In this document: piece after piece, positions 1-8,396 of the stretch
Numbering within the stretch: position 1 is the first letter of the stretch
Layout: the number at the start of each line of letters is the position of its first letter
Assembly: GCA_964628185.1 (NCBI GenBank)
Contig: CAZVLQ010000003.1
Coordinates: 1 to 64,000 of the forward strand
Length of the DNA stretch: 64,000 nucleotides
From: CAZVLQ01 sp964628185
GTDB taxonomy: Bacteria > Pseudomonadota > Zetaproteobacteria > Mariprofundales > Mariprofundaceae
Direction: 5' to 3'
Notes under the pieces: generated by a model
What the model was told of the DNA's origin: nothing
Databases searched by the model: none
What the model saw: only the letters and a program-made list of their open reading frames with translations
Made by a program: the position numbers and the translations under genes

Positions 1-83
1 AGTAGCATGTCTCTGTGTAAGCCATTGATATAATGTAATATCCTGTCCATCAGATATCCGCCTTCATGCAATATGCGGGCTAG
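1..83. mobile_element. Family B MITE-like element, partial (cut by window start)
   Basis: These 83 bases are the reverse complement, with about one difference, of the left end of the full 252-bp element at 54997-55248. They end in the same terminal repeat, CCTTCATGCAATATGCGGG followed by CTAG. The rest of the element lies outside the window. The terminal CTAG (80-83) is shared with the start of the family A element that follows. Confidence 0.85.
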
Positions 84-350
84 GAGCCTGTCGGACTTAG
101 GGTAATCGTAGCGAGCAGGTGCAAGCGGCGCTGTCCCGCCGCGCGATAGCTCAAGAACAAATCCAAAATAGCATGATTGTGACTCAGGCTTTCAGCCCTC
201 GGGGCTTGCGCCCCGCCCTTACGTGCGTCCAAACGGCCTGCGGCCTTTTTGTGAGGCGCATAGTGGTAACTATGTAACGAAAAATCAGGCTGTTTTGGAC
301 CGCTGTCCCTGCCGCGCAGTAGATTTCTCATAAGTCCGACAGGCTCCTAG
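80..350. mobile_element. Family A MITE-like element, 271 bp, copy 1
   Basis: The element is bounded by a perfect 20-bp terminal inverted repeat, CTAGGAGCCTGTCGGACTTA at 80-99 and its reverse complement at 331-350. A near-identical 271-bp copy lies at 30454-30724 in the same orientation. It encodes no transposase; an 83-codon frame through it on the minus strand is probably chance. Inside are two GC hairpins, one followed by a T run (about 235-250) that resembles a terminator. Read as C-TA-element-TA-G, the ends fit insertion at the TA of a CTAG site. The right-hand CTAG contains the ubiB stop codon. Confidence 0.88.
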
Positions 351-1945
351 CGCCGCAGCAGCAGGCCGGCGCCCACGATTGTCGCCAGCAGCCCGGCCGG
401 CAGATACCACGGCCCGGCCGCATATTGCACCGTGGCCACGCTGCCGCCCGCCACGCAGAGAATACCGCCGATGCGCTGCCACAGGGGCGCCTCGGCCATG
501 GCCGGAGCGGAAGCGCCGCCCTGCCTGCCTGCCAGCACCTGCTCAATTCTGGCGGGCAGCCCCAGCCAGTCCGCCAGTCCCGTGCGTATTTCTTCCGCCC
601 CCTGTTGCAGACGCGCCGCCGGCCCCATATTTTTCGCCACCCACCCGGTCACCAGCGGCCTGGCCATCTCCCAGATATTGGCCTGCTCCGCCAGCTCGCG
701 AGCGAGCCCCTCGATTACCACCATGGTCTTTTGCAGCAGCAGCAACTGGGGCTGGGTTTCCATCTGAAAGCGTTCGGTCACGGCAAACATGCAGAACAGC
801 AGCTCCGCCAGCGATATTTCAGCCAGCGGGCGGTTAAAAATAGGTTCGGCGATTTCACGCAGGGCATCCTCGAAGGCCGACATGTCCGTCCCCGGAGGCA
901 CGTAACCGGCCTCCAGGTGGACGAGGGCGGCGCGCCGGTAATCACGTTTCAGGAAAGCAAGAAGCATATCAGCCAGATACAAACGGCTTTTCATGTCCAG
1001 CCTGCCGACAATACCGAAGTCCACCAGCACGATATCGCCGTTTTTAGCCACGAATATATTGCCGGGATGCATGTCGGCATGGAAATAGCCGTCCACGAAC
1101 ACCATGTGGAAAAACAGCGTGGACGTACGTTCGCACAATGACAGACAGTCATACCCGGCCGCCACCAGTTCAGCCTTCTCATCAATGGAAATGCCGGAAA
1201 TACGCTCGCTGGTCAGTACCTCGGCATGGGTGTAATCCCAGATAATCATGGGAATATAGACGCCCTCAACCTCGGCGAGATTCTCGGCGAAGCGGGCGGC
1301 ATGCGCGCCCTCGGCCCGCAGGTTCAGCTCGCCGCGGATGGTGGTGGCGAACTCTTCCACCACGCACGGTGCCTTGAGTCGCCGGTATTCGGGCAGGTAG
1401 TGGTCAAACAGCCTGGCCAGCAGTTTAAGCAGGGCAAGATCAGCCTCGATCGTCCGACGGATGGCGGGTCGACGCACCTTGACAGCCACCGGCCTGCCGT
1501 CATGCAACTCGGCGAAGTGAACCTGGGCGATGGATGCGGCCGCAACCGGCGCTTCGTTGAAGGCGCGGAAAATTCCCTCCTCGCCAAGCAACGGCTTTTT
1601 AAATACGCGCTCCAGTACCTCACGGACGGTGTCGAAGGGTTCCGGCGGCACGGCGTCCTGGAGTTTTTTCAGCTCCATGGCTACATCCATGGGCAACAGA
1701 TCAACGCGGGTTGAAAGCATCTGGCCGAACTTGATAAACGTGGGTCCGAGGCGTTCAAGCACCAGGCGCAGCTGCGCACCGAAGTCGCGTGACACCTCGC
1801 TGCGCAGGAAAATACGCATCAGCCAGGCATAGGGCCGAAACAGGTGCAGGCGAACCGCCAGTGCACCCATGCCGTGCGTGGCCAGCAAATGGGTGATGAC
1901 CAGCAGCCTCCACCCCTGCCGGAAGCGCGCGCCGGGATGCAACAT
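347..1945 (-). CDS. ubiB: UbiB, ubiquinone biosynthesis ABC1/ADCK-family atypical kinase
   Basis: This 532-residue protein belongs to the ABC1/ADCK/UbiB family and is needed for aerobic ubiquinone synthesis, where it acts as a membrane-bound ATPase supporting the Ubi complex. Visible family marks are KFGQ (about 72-75), the alanine-rich nucleotide loop AAASIAQVH (135-143), the lysine in VAVKV (156), HADMHPGN (289-296) and the metal-binding DFG (309-311). Two hydrophobic segments at the C-terminus (about 493-532) are the membrane anchor. Length matches E. coli UbiB (546). It is last in ubiE-ubiJ-ubiB, starting one base after the ubiJ stop. Its TAG stop lies within the terminal CTAG of the family A element. 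Confidence 0.96.
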   Translation of the reverse strand: MLHPGARFRQGWRLLVITHLLATHGMGALAVRLHLFRPYAWLMRIFLRSEVSRDFGAQLRLVLERLGPTFIKFGQMLSTRVDLLPMDVAMELKKLQDAVPPEPFDTVREVLERVFKKPLLGEEGIFRAFNEAPVAAASIAQVHFAELHDGRPVAVKVRRPAIRRTIEADLALLKLLARLFDHYLPEYRRLKAPCVVEEFATTIRGELNLRAEGAHAARFAENLAEVEGVYIPMIIWDYTHAEVLTSERISGISIDEKAELVAAGYDCLSLCERTSTLFFHMVFVDGYFHADMHPGNIFVAKNGDIVLVDFGIVGRLDMKSRLYLADMLLAFLKRDYRRAALVHLEAGYVPPGTDMSAFEDALREIAEPIFNRPLAEISLAELLFCMFAVTERFQMETQPQLLLLQKTMVVIEGLARELAEQANIWEMARPLVTGWVAKNMGPAARLQQGAEEIRTGLADWLGLPARIEQVLAGRQGGASAPAMAEAPLWQRIGGILCVAGGSVATVQYAAGPWYLPAGLLATIVGAGLLLRR

Positions 1946-1946
1946 A

Positions 1947-2693
1947 CTAGCTCACAGGTCCCCGTTTCGATTTGGGAGAAACGGGGTCAGGTCTTGAATC
2001 GCGCACCGTTTTGTTCATGACCTGATTCGTGCGCGATTCAAGACCTGACCCCGTTTTTTCCTTCGAGGCCTTCTCCAGCCGGGTTAACCTTGTTTTGAGA
2101 CGGCGCGACCGGCGTATGGCGTCTTCCACCCCGGCTTGCCATGCCTCGAAGCGTTCCTGATCCGGGATGTTCATCTCCTTCAGACAACGCCTGGCAGCCG
2201 CGCCGGAGGCCGTGGACACCTTGGCTTCCGCTTCGATCAGCATCGTTGCGGCCCGCGCCACCCGGTTGCCAAAATACTCACCAAAGGCGGAACGCAGTTC
2301 ACGCTCCCAGTCTATATCCGCCGCCGCCAGCAACTTTTTGAACCGCAGCATGGCTTCGGAATCACCGGAAAGTTTCAATACCTGCTGAAAAACCAGATCA
2401 TCGGCGTTCTCGCGGGCGAAGCACAGGCGGGCAAAACCGGCCGTGGTGGCATCGATACGCACGTCCACCTCACCCTCATGCGCCGTATGCACCCAGGGCC
2501 TGCCGGCGCGGAAGCCCATATAAAAGACCGTATTCATGTCCCGCACATGAACACGGAATACGCGGCCGTCCAGTCCGTCCAGCATTGGCGCCAGCGTCTC
2601 GTTGTGCGTGAAAAACAGATCCAGCACCGTGGACAAAACCACGGCCTGCACCGGGGCCGGAATCAGGCGAAGGGGGATAAACATCAGGCTCAC
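1947..2693 (-). CDS. ubiJ: UbiJ, SCP2-domain ubiquinone biosynthesis accessory factor
   Basis: The 248-residue product carries an N-terminal SCP2 lipid-binding domain (about 15-110) and a helical C-terminal part rich in Arg/Lys/Glu. UbiJ is known to scaffold the soluble Ubi complex and bind lipid precursors. Translation starts at a GTG overlapping the ubiE stop (GTGA), so the genes are translationally coupled. E. coli UbiJ has 201 residues; the last roughly 38 here (after about residue 210) are encoded by a palindromic REP-like insertion (1979-2057), so the tail is unlikely to be ancestral. Identification rests on the SCP2 character and on its place between ubiE and ubiB. Confidence 0.9.
   Translation of the reverse strand: MSLMFIPLRLIPAPVQAVVLSTVLDLFFTHNETLAPMLDGLDGRVFRVHVRDMNTVFYMGFRAGRPWVHTAHEGEVDVRIDATTAGFARLCFARENADDLVFQQVLKLSGDSEAMLRFKKLLAAADIDWERELRSAFGEYFGNRVARAATMLIEAEAKVSTASGAAARRCLKEMNIPDQERFEAWQAGVEDAIRRSRRLKTRLTRLEKASKEKTGSGLESRTNQVMNKTVRDSRPDPVSPKSKRGPVS
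1979..2057. repeat. Palindromic REP-like repeat inside the 3' end of ubiJ
   Basis: Two arms of about 27 bp (1979-2005 and 2031-2057) are inverted copies containing ACGGGGTCAGGTCTTGAATC, separated by about 25 bases. The repeat is read through in the ubiJ frame and codes for the protein's last residues. Arms of this GGGGTCAGG type resemble REP sequences scattered by RAYT-type transposases, but no RAYT gene is in the window. Confidence 0.8.
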
Positions 2694-3463
2694 GTGATTT
2701 TATACCCCCGGTGCAAGGCGACGATCCCCCCCGTCATATTATTAAAGCGGACCAGCTTGAAGCCCGCCTGCGCGATCAGTCCGGCAAAGCGACTCTGATC
2801 CGGAAAACGGCGAATGGATTCCACAAGATACTGATAGGAGGCGCGGTCCCCGGTGACGATTTCCCCCAGTGCCGGAATGATATTAAAGGAATAGGCGTCG
2901 TAAACAATATCGAGCAATGGCAGGACCGGACGGGAAAATTCGAGGCAGATGAATTGTCCCCCCGGCCTGAGTATCCGATAAAACTCCGCCAGACCCGCCT
3001 CAATATCGACAAAATTACGTATGCCGAAAGCGATGGACGCCACATCAAAGACATCGTCCGCAAATGGCAGTTGCATGCCATTGGCGCGGATGCAATCCGC
3101 CCGGCCCGGCAAAAGCCCGGCATCAATCATCCGCCGCGCCCCGCGGGCCAGCATCGGACCGTTCATATCCGTCAGCACCACGCGACCATGCTCCGCATCC
3201 GGCCCCGTTTTCCCCGCGGCGGCCTTTTTTGCCATACCGAGCGCGATATCGCCGCTTCCGGCCGCCACATCCAGCACCCGGCTGCCGGTGCGGACCGCAG
3301 CCATGGAAAGCATGCGGTGCTTCCACAGCCGGTGCAGACCTCCGCTCATCAGGTCGTTCATCAAATCATATTTTCCGGCCACCGAGGAAAAGACGTCCAT
3401 GACCCGCCGGCGTTTTTCATCCTCCGTGACGGTTTCAAAACCGAAATGCGCCTGCTGCTCCAT
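2690..3463 (-). CDS. ubiE: UbiE, demethylmenaquinone/2-methoxy-6-polyprenyl-1,4-benzoquinol C-methyltransferase
   Basis: The 257-residue enzyme is a class I SAM-dependent methyltransferase that performs the C-methylation step of ubiquinone (and menaquinone) synthesis. Motif I is VLDVAAGSGD (about 63-72); the family signatures KYDLMNDLMS near residue 31 and FGIRNFVD in the middle are also present. The C-terminus FNNMTGGIVALHRGYK is typical of the family. Length is close to E. coli UbiE (251). It is first in the ubiEJB operon and overlaps ubiJ by 4 nt. Confidence 0.97.
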   Translation of the reverse strand: MEQQAHFGFETVTEDEKRRRVMDVFSSVAGKYDLMNDLMSGGLHRLWKHRMLSMAAVRTGSRVLDVAAGSGDIALGMAKKAAAGKTGPDAEHGRVVLTDMNGPMLARGARRMIDAGLLPGRADCIRANGMQLPFADDVFDVASIAFGIRNFVDIEAGLAEFYRILRPGGQFICLEFSRPVLPLLDIVYDAYSFNIIPALGEIVTGDRASYQYLVESIRRFPDQSRFAGLIAQAGFKLVRFNNMTGGIVALHRGYKIT

Positions 3464-3509
3464 GCACCAATCGTAACAGCCCGGCTCTTCCCCTCCAACA
3501 ACAATACTC

Positions 3510-3640
3510 GGTAGGCAGTGGGCAGTAATCAGTAATCAGTAATCAGTAATCAGTAGGCAGTAGGCAGTAGGCAGTTTACTGGCGACTGACGGCTGACGGC
3601 TGACGGCTGACGACTGACGACTGACGACTGATTACTGTCT
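3510..3640. repeat. Tandem heptamer repeats forming an inverted array
   Basis: The ubiE-nrdJ spacer holds runs of 7-bp units: CAGTAAT, then CAGTAGG, then CTGACGG, then CTGACGA. The left CAGTAATCAGT and the right ACTGATTACTG are reverse complements, so the array could fold into one long imperfect hairpin. No ORF or spacer-repeat structure is present. The rest of the 3464-3823 spacer holds the nrdJ promoter region. Confidence 0.85.
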
Positions 3641-3710
3641 GCTAACAAGCTGTGGAAAAACGGTGTATGGATTGTTCATAAAAACGCTAGAAGTGGTTGT
3701 CGAGAGTACC

Positions 3711-3737
3711 TTGACACCCAACATATAGGGTTATAGG
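3711..3737 (+). promoter_or_regulatory. Candidate nrdJ promoter with an NrdR-box-like palindrome
   Basis: A TTGACA hexamer (3711-3716) is followed 15 bases on by TATAGG (3732-3737). Between them lies ACCCAACATATAGGGT (3716-3731), which matches 13 of 16 positions of the known NrdR consensus acaCwAtATaTwGtgt. NrdR represses ribonucleotide reductase genes, so a box just upstream of nrdJ makes sense. NrdR sites usually come in pairs about 31 bases apart; I see no good second box. Confidence 0.55.
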
Positions 3738-3823
3738 CTGGCGCCTTGGCATCAGGAATGCCGGTGGTTCAAAACCATGCCATTCGCTGCGTAAAATGAT
3801 AGACTATGGGGAGGAGCTATCGT

Positions 3824-6800
3824 ATGAATCTGGCCGAAATCAAGGAATCCGAACAGGCAAATACCAGTTTCACCAGCGAAAGCGCCGTTGCCGGCATTCC
3901 GTTGCAAAAAGCGTCCGAAGATATCTGGGACAAAAAATATCGCCTGAAGGACAAGTGCGGCAATGCCGTGGATCGAACGATCGAGGATACCTACACGCGT
4001 GTTGCCGGGGCGCTGGCCAGGGTGGAAGAGCCTGGAAAGCGCGACTTCTGGCGTGAGCGCTTTGTCTGGGCGCTGGAACACGGCGCCATCCCCGCCGGCC
4101 GCATCATCTCCAACGCAGGCGCCGCCGAGCACAAGCCCGCCACATCCACGATCAACTGCACCGTGTCCGGGCAGATCCCCGACTCGATGAACGGCATCCT
4201 CTCCATGGTACACGAAGCAGGCCTGACGCTGAAGGCCGGCTGCGTCGCTCCCGGCACGCTAGTATATACGGAGCAGGGATTGGTTACGGCCGATCGGGCG
4301 GTTGCGGAAAAGCATGAGCGTATCCTCAGTTACGATCGCGACCACGGCCGATTTGAATTGCGTTGTATTGAGAGGCACATGACCACGCATGTGCCGAGAG
4401 CAGAAAATATAGAGATCGTCGCAGGCTGCGCATCAATCAAGACCTCGGTCGCGCACCCGGTGTTGGTCTGCCGCGATGATCGCTTGCAATATGTGCGGGC
4501 GGACGACGTGCGCGCAGACGATGCGCTCATACAACACAGTTTTCCATGGACGGCCGACAGGGCACAGTCACTGGAAGCCTGGTTCGCCGGCGCACACCTG
4601 GGTGATGGCAGTGCCTATGAGAAACAGTTTACTTATAAGAAGACCCGCAACTCCTGGGCTGCGCGAGCGAAAGCAAACGGGAAACGTCTCATATTCAAAA
4701 TCCGCGCGGCAGAGCGTGAAGTAGTTGAACGTTATGCGGCCTTTTTCCGTGCCTTCTGCGGATCACAGGCGCGGGTCGTTGCCGGCCATACGTACAACGG
4801 CACACCGGTGTGGGATTTCACCGTGGCGAGTTTCGGGGCCAGCAAGGCAGCTGAACTCATCGATCATCAAACCGGGAAAAAATCCGGGGCACTGTTCGTG
4901 CCGGCCTGGATTGCACAACATCCGGAGAGCTTTTTCCTGCCCTTTCTTGCCGGACTGATTGATACCGATGGTACCGTCAGCAAGGAACGCGGCAGTGCCA
5001 TACTGGCAACACAGTGTGAGCAGTTTGCACACGAGATTAAATCACTGCTGGGTTTGTTTGATGTGCGTGCCGGAATCACCCGGCGAAAACCGCGCAGTCA
5101 TGAATATCACGGGCACGTTATTCACGATGACGGTGGTTTCATGGTTAAGATTTCCGATTCGGACTTCCTCCAGCAGGTTGCTGAATTTATGGCCGATAGC
5201 GGCAAGCGTCGCCGGATCCGGGAGCATGCATCGCAATCGGGTCAATACGATCGTTTCGTGATGTCAACAGCATTACGCGAAGCATTGCAGCGGGAAATCG
5301 ACGGGCTTTCTCATCTTGATCGGCAGAAACTGGGTTTTTATCATGGCTATCACCAGGCACGTGTGGTCAGTCGTATCTGGTTAAAACGGTGGCAACAAAG
5401 TTTTCCGCATTTACACAAGTTGATAGCATTCGTACGGACACTGCGGCCTGTCGATTCGATCAAACGCAACCTCGATCTGCCGGAAACCTTTTTCGACTTT
5501 TCCGTCGAAAAACACAATAACTATCTGGCCGGAAACAACGGCTTGGTCGTGATTCACAACTGCGGCATCGGCTATGAATTTTCCACACTGCGCCCCAGGG
5601 GGGCCTATGTGTCCGGCGCCGGCGCCTACACCTCCGGACCGCTTTCATTCATGGATATCTTCGACAAGATGTGCTTTACGGTGTCTTCCGCCGGCGGTCG
5701 TCGCGGCGCCCAGATGGGCACCTTCGACATCTCGCATCCGGACATCGTGGATTTCGTTCGCGCCAAGCGGGAAAACGGCCGCCTGCGCCAGTTCAACCTG
5801 TCCTGCCTGATCACCGCGGATTTCATGGAGGCGGTAAAAAACGACGCCGCCTGGGATCTGGTCTTTCCCGCCAATGCCGGCGAAATGGATGAAGATGGGG
5901 CCCGCATCGTATGGCGCAACTGGCCGATTAAATCGGATGAATACACCACCGACGAACAGGGGCGCGTGGCCTGCAAGGTGTACAAAACCATACGTGCCCG
6001 GCGCCTGTGGGATGTCATCATGGCATCCACCTACGACTACGCCGAACCCGGCTTCATTCTCATTGACCGTGTCAACGAGATGAACAACAACTGGTTCTGC
6101 GAAAATGTCCGCGCCACCAACCCGTGCGGCGAGCAGCCGCTTCCGCCCTACGGCGCTTGTTTGCTCGGTTCGATCAACCTTACCCGGTTCGTGCGCGAAC
6201 CGTTCACCGGGAAGGCCGGTTTCGACTGGGATGAGTTCCGCGGGGTGGTGCGCGTATTTACCCGCATGCTGGACAACGTGGTCGAGATCAACGGCCTGCC
6301 GCTGGAAAAGCAACGCCGGGAAATTATGTCCAAGCGCCGCCACGGCATGGGCTTTCTGGGCCTGGGCAGCACGCTGACCATGCTGCGCACGCCCTACGGA
6401 TCGGAAGATTCGCTCGGATTTACCGAAAAAATCGCCTATGAGATGGCGCGCACGGGCTATGAAACCGGTCTGGAACTGGCACGGGAAAAAGGCGTTGCGC
6501 CCATCATGGACGAGGAATTTGAGATCACGCCCGAGATGATGGCCAGGCGGCCGGAACTGGCGGAAGACGGTATTCGTATCGGAGACCGTTTGCGCGGCCG
6601 GGTGCTGTGGGCGCGCTACTCGCGCTACCTGCAACAGTTCGCCAATACGGGCAAGGCCGGGGATGCCGCCCTGCTAAAGCAGCTTGAGGAAACCGGCTGT
6701 CGCTTTACGCATCACACATCCATCGCTCCGACCGGCACCATCTCCCTGTCGCTGGCAAACAACGCCTCCAACGGTATCGAGCCCAGCTTCGCGCATCACT

Positions 6801-7318
6801 ACGCGCGCAACGTGATCCGCGAAGGGCGCAAGACCAAGGAGAAGGTGGATGTCTATTCCTTTGAACTTCTGGCCTACCGTGAACTGGTGAATCCGAAGGC
6901 CATGCCGTTTACCTCCGATGAGGATGTCAGGCTGCCGGACTATTTCATCAGCGCCGACGACGTCACGCCCAAGCAGCACGTGGATATTCAGGCCGCCGCC
7001 CAGCGCTGGGTGGATTCCTCCATCTCCAAGACGGCCAATGTGCCCACGGATTTCCCCTATGAAGATTTCAAGGATATCTACCTCTATGCCTACGCCAGTG
7101 GGCTGAAGGGATGCACCACGTTTCGCTTCAATCCGGAGGCGTTCCAGGGTGTGCTGGTCAAGGAAGAGGACCTCGCCAACACCACGTACCGCTTTACACT
7201 GGACGATGGCAGCACCATCGAGCTTAAGGGTAATGAGGAGGTGGAATACGATGGAGAAATGCACACCGCCGCCAATCTTTTCGACGCCCTGAAAGAAGGG
7301 TATTACGGAAAATTCTGA
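3824..7318 (+). CDS. nrdJ: NrdJa, class II (adenosylcobalamin) ribonucleotide reductase catalytic chain, with intein
   Basis: This gene encodes the large chain of a B12-dependent ribonucleotide reductase, which makes deoxyribonucleotides with or without oxygen. The start at 3824 is preferred over the ATG at 3806 because GGGAGGAG (3808-3815) is a good Shine-Dalgarno sequence 8 nt upstream. The precursor has 1164 residues; removing the 440-residue intein (140-579) leaves 724, close to Pseudomonas NrdJa. Extein marks are INCTVSG before the intein, CGIGYEFSTLRP directly after it, the radical-site motif NPCGEQPLP, and APTGTISL near the C-terminal half. The C-terminal Zn/TSCPD module is a separate gene, nrdJb, 42 bp downstream. 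Confidence 0.95.
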   Translation: MNLAEIKESEQANTSFTSESAVAGIPLQKASEDIWDKKYRLKDKCGNAVDRTIEDTYTRVAGALARVEEPGKRDFWRERFVWALEHGAIPAGRIISNAGAAEHKPATSTINCTVSGQIPDSMNGILSMVHEAGLTLKAGCVAPGTLVYTEQGLVTADRAVAEKHERILSYDRDHGRFELRCIERHMTTHVPRAENIEIVAGCASIKTSVAHPVLVCRDDRLQYVRADDVRADDALIQHSFPWTADRAQSLEAWFAGAHLGDGSAYEKQFTYKKTRNSWAARAKANGKRLIFKIRAAEREVVERYAAFFRAFCGSQARVVAGHTYNGTPVWDFTVASFGASKAAELIDHQTGKKSGALFVPAWIAQHPESFFLPFLAGLIDTDGTVSKERGSAILATQCEQFAHEIKSLLGLFDVRAGITRRKPRSHEYHGHVIHDDGGFMVKISDSDFLQQVAEFMADSGKRRRIREHASQSGQYDRFVMSTALREALQREIDGLSHLDRQKLGFYHGYHQARVVSRIWLKRWQQSFPHLHKLIAFVRTLRPVDSIKRNLDLPETFFDFSVEKHNNYLAGNNGLVVIHNCGIGYEFSTLRPRGAYVSGAGAYTSGPLSFMDIFDKMCFTVSSAGGRRGAQMGTFDISHPDIVDFVRAKRENGRLRQFNLSCLITADFMEAVKNDAAWDLVFPANAGEMDEDGARIVWRNWPIKSDEYTTDEQGRVACKVYKTIRARRLWDVIMASTYDYAEPGFILIDRVNEMNNNWFCENVRATNPCGEQPLPPYGACLLGSINLTRFVREPFTGKAGFDWDEFRGVVRVFTRMLDNVVEINGLPLEKQRREIMSKRRHGMGFLGLGSTLTMLRTPYGSEDSLGFTEKIAYEMARTGYETGLELAREKGVAPIMDEEFEITPEMMARRPELAEDGIRIGDRLRGRVLWARYSRYLQQFANTGKAGDAALLKQLEETGCRFTHHTSIAPTGTISLSLANNASNGIEPSFAHHYARNVIREGRKTKEKVDVYSFELLAYRELVNPKAMPFTSDEDVRLPDYFISADDVTPKQHVDIQAAAQRWVDSSISKTANVPTDFPYEDFKDIYLYAYASGLKGCTTFRFNPEAFQGVLVKEEDLANTTYRFTLDDGSTIELKGNEEVEYDGEMHTAANLFDALKEGYYGKF
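4241..5560 (+). mobile_element. Intein with LAGLIDADG homing endonuclease in NrdJa
   Basis: The 440-residue in-frame intervening protein starts at Cys1 (CVAPGTLVYT) and ends in the His-Asn of LVVIHN, followed by extein Cys+1. Splicing block B is TSVAHPVLV with its histidine; block F is FFDFSVEKHNNYLAG. Both endonuclease helices are intact: GAHLGDGSAY (block C) and LAGLIDTDG (block E), each with its acidic residue. Splicing and homing residues therefore all look functional. It sits at the KAG/CGIGYEFSTLRP junction, a highly conserved part of class II reductases, as expected of inteins. The coding sequence looks less GC-rich than the exteins, which suggests lateral arrival. Confidence 0.95.
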
Positions 7319-7360
7319 TGTGCAGACTGCTTTTCACCACCCGGAGACAGGAGGGGTAGC

Positions 7361-7999
7361 ATGGCAACGAAGATCGAAAAAAAAATTACCGAGGCCGATG
7401 TCGTCAGGCCCGGAGAGGAAAAAGAGGCGGAAGCCAACATCACCCAGATCGCGCCGCTGCTGGAACGCGATGACGTGCTGGAAGGCACGACCTACAAGAT
7501 CAAGACGCCGCTTTCCGAACATGCCCTGTATATCACCATTAACGATGTGGTGATGAAGCGCGGTGAGCCGGACGAACATAAACGACCGTTTGAAATCTTC
7601 ATTAATTCCAAGAATATGGAGAATTTTTCCTGGATCGTGGCGCTCACGCGCGTGATTTCGGCCGTATTTCGCAAGGGCGGGGATGTCACCTTCCTGGTGG
7701 AAGAATTGAAGGCGGTCTTTGATCCCAGGGGCGGCTACTACAAGAAGGGCGGCAAATACATGCCGTCGCTGGTGGCCGAAATCGGCGAGGTAATCCAGCA
7801 ACACATGATTGCCATCGGCATGATGGAAGGTAGGCTTGCCACCCCGGAACTGGAAGCCAAGCGTGCCAAAGCCCAGGAAACGCTGGGCGAGGAAGGCATG
7901 AAAAACGCCAACATCTGTCCCAAGTGCAATGCCAAGGCGCTGGTGCGTATGGACAACTGCGACACCTGTCTGGAATGTGGACACTCAAAATGCGGTTAA
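7361..7999 (+). CDS. nrdJb: NrdJb, small C-terminal subunit of split class II ribonucleotide reductase
   Basis: This 212-residue protein corresponds to the C-terminal TSCPD-type domain that is fused to the catalytic chain in many class II reductases. The body (about 45-165) contains the motif HALYITINDVV and the stretch PFEIFINSKNMENFSW. The C-terminus carries a cysteine-rich, Zn-ribbon-like end with CPKC, CDTC and CGHSKC groups, suited to re-reducing the active-site disulfide. It lies 42 bp after nrdJa, as in the Pseudomonas nrdJab pair, so the two are probably cotranscribed. Confidence 0.9.
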   Translation: MATKIEKKITEADVVRPGEEKEAEANITQIAPLLERDDVLEGTTYKIKTPLSEHALYITINDVVMKRGEPDEHKRPFEIFINSKNMENFSWIVALTRVISAVFRKGGDVTFLVEELKAVFDPRGGYYKKGGKYMPSLVAEIGEVIQQHMIAIGMMEGRLATPELEAKRAKAQETLGEEGMKNANICPKCNAKALVRMDNCDTCLECGHSKCG

Positions 8000-8009
8000 A
8001 AGGAAACTG

Positions 8010-8396
8010 ATGAGAACAATGGGTGAAATCAGCCGGCATCTGGCGGCATTAAGGGATACCTGGATCAGTCTCGATCATATTCCCGATGATCTCGCCGCCA
8101 CGGGCCTGAGCAATATAAGCAAGCAGTCCGTCACCGATATGATTACTTCGATGTCGCGCATGGCGGATGAACTGTCCGCTGCCCCGGAAGAAGAAACGGT
8201 GATGGTGCGCCGTTCATGCGAACAGACGATAAAACTTGCCGAAGAAAACCTATCCGAACATTTGGGGCAATATCCCACCATCCACATGCTGGGCTTTCTG
8301 ACGCTGCTCTACCAGATACAATCGATACTGGCAAAAACCGTGGCGGAATGTGCGCAGGAGCAAGGCGGCCGTAGCAATCCGTCCCGGGCGGCCTGA
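8010..8396 (+). CDS. Hypothetical protein, nrdJab-linked
   Basis: I do not recognise this 128-residue protein. It looks helical and soluble, with many Met, Glu and Ser residues, no signal peptide and no clear membrane segment apart from a moderately hydrophobic stretch LGFLTLLYQIQSIL near residues 93-106. The start at 8010 is chosen because AAAGGA lies 6-7 nt upstream and the 5' part of the longer frame overlaps nrdJb out of frame. It follows nrdJb by 10 bp on the same strand, so it is probably in the same transcript. No function is proposed. Confidence 0.7.
   Translation: MRTMGEISRHLAALRDTWISLDHIPDDLAATGLSNISKQSVTDMITSMSRMADELSAAPEEETVMVRRSCEQTIKLAEENLSEHLGQYPTIHMLGFLTLLYQIQSILAKTVAECAQEQGGRSNPSRAA

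Noticed and set aside
80..331. 83-codon frame in the family A elements (also 30454-30705)
   Set aside because: It begins and ends within a non-coding inverted-repeat element and has no ribosome-binding site or domain.
425..1141. Plus-strand frame of 238 codons
   Set aside because: It is the complement of ubiB.
3510..3640. Possible CRISPR array
   Set aside because: Units are 7 bp, adjacent, with no unique spacers of 25-40 bp and no cas genes nearby.
3464..3823. Cobalamin riboswitch before the B12-dependent reductase
   Set aside because: No B12-box-like sequence or matching fold is visible; the region is taken up by heptamer repeats and the promoter.
5645..6634. Long minus-strand frame (329 codons) opposite nrdJa
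   Set aside because: It is antisense to the conserved reductase extein and reflects GC-rich third positions; its translation shows no family pattern.
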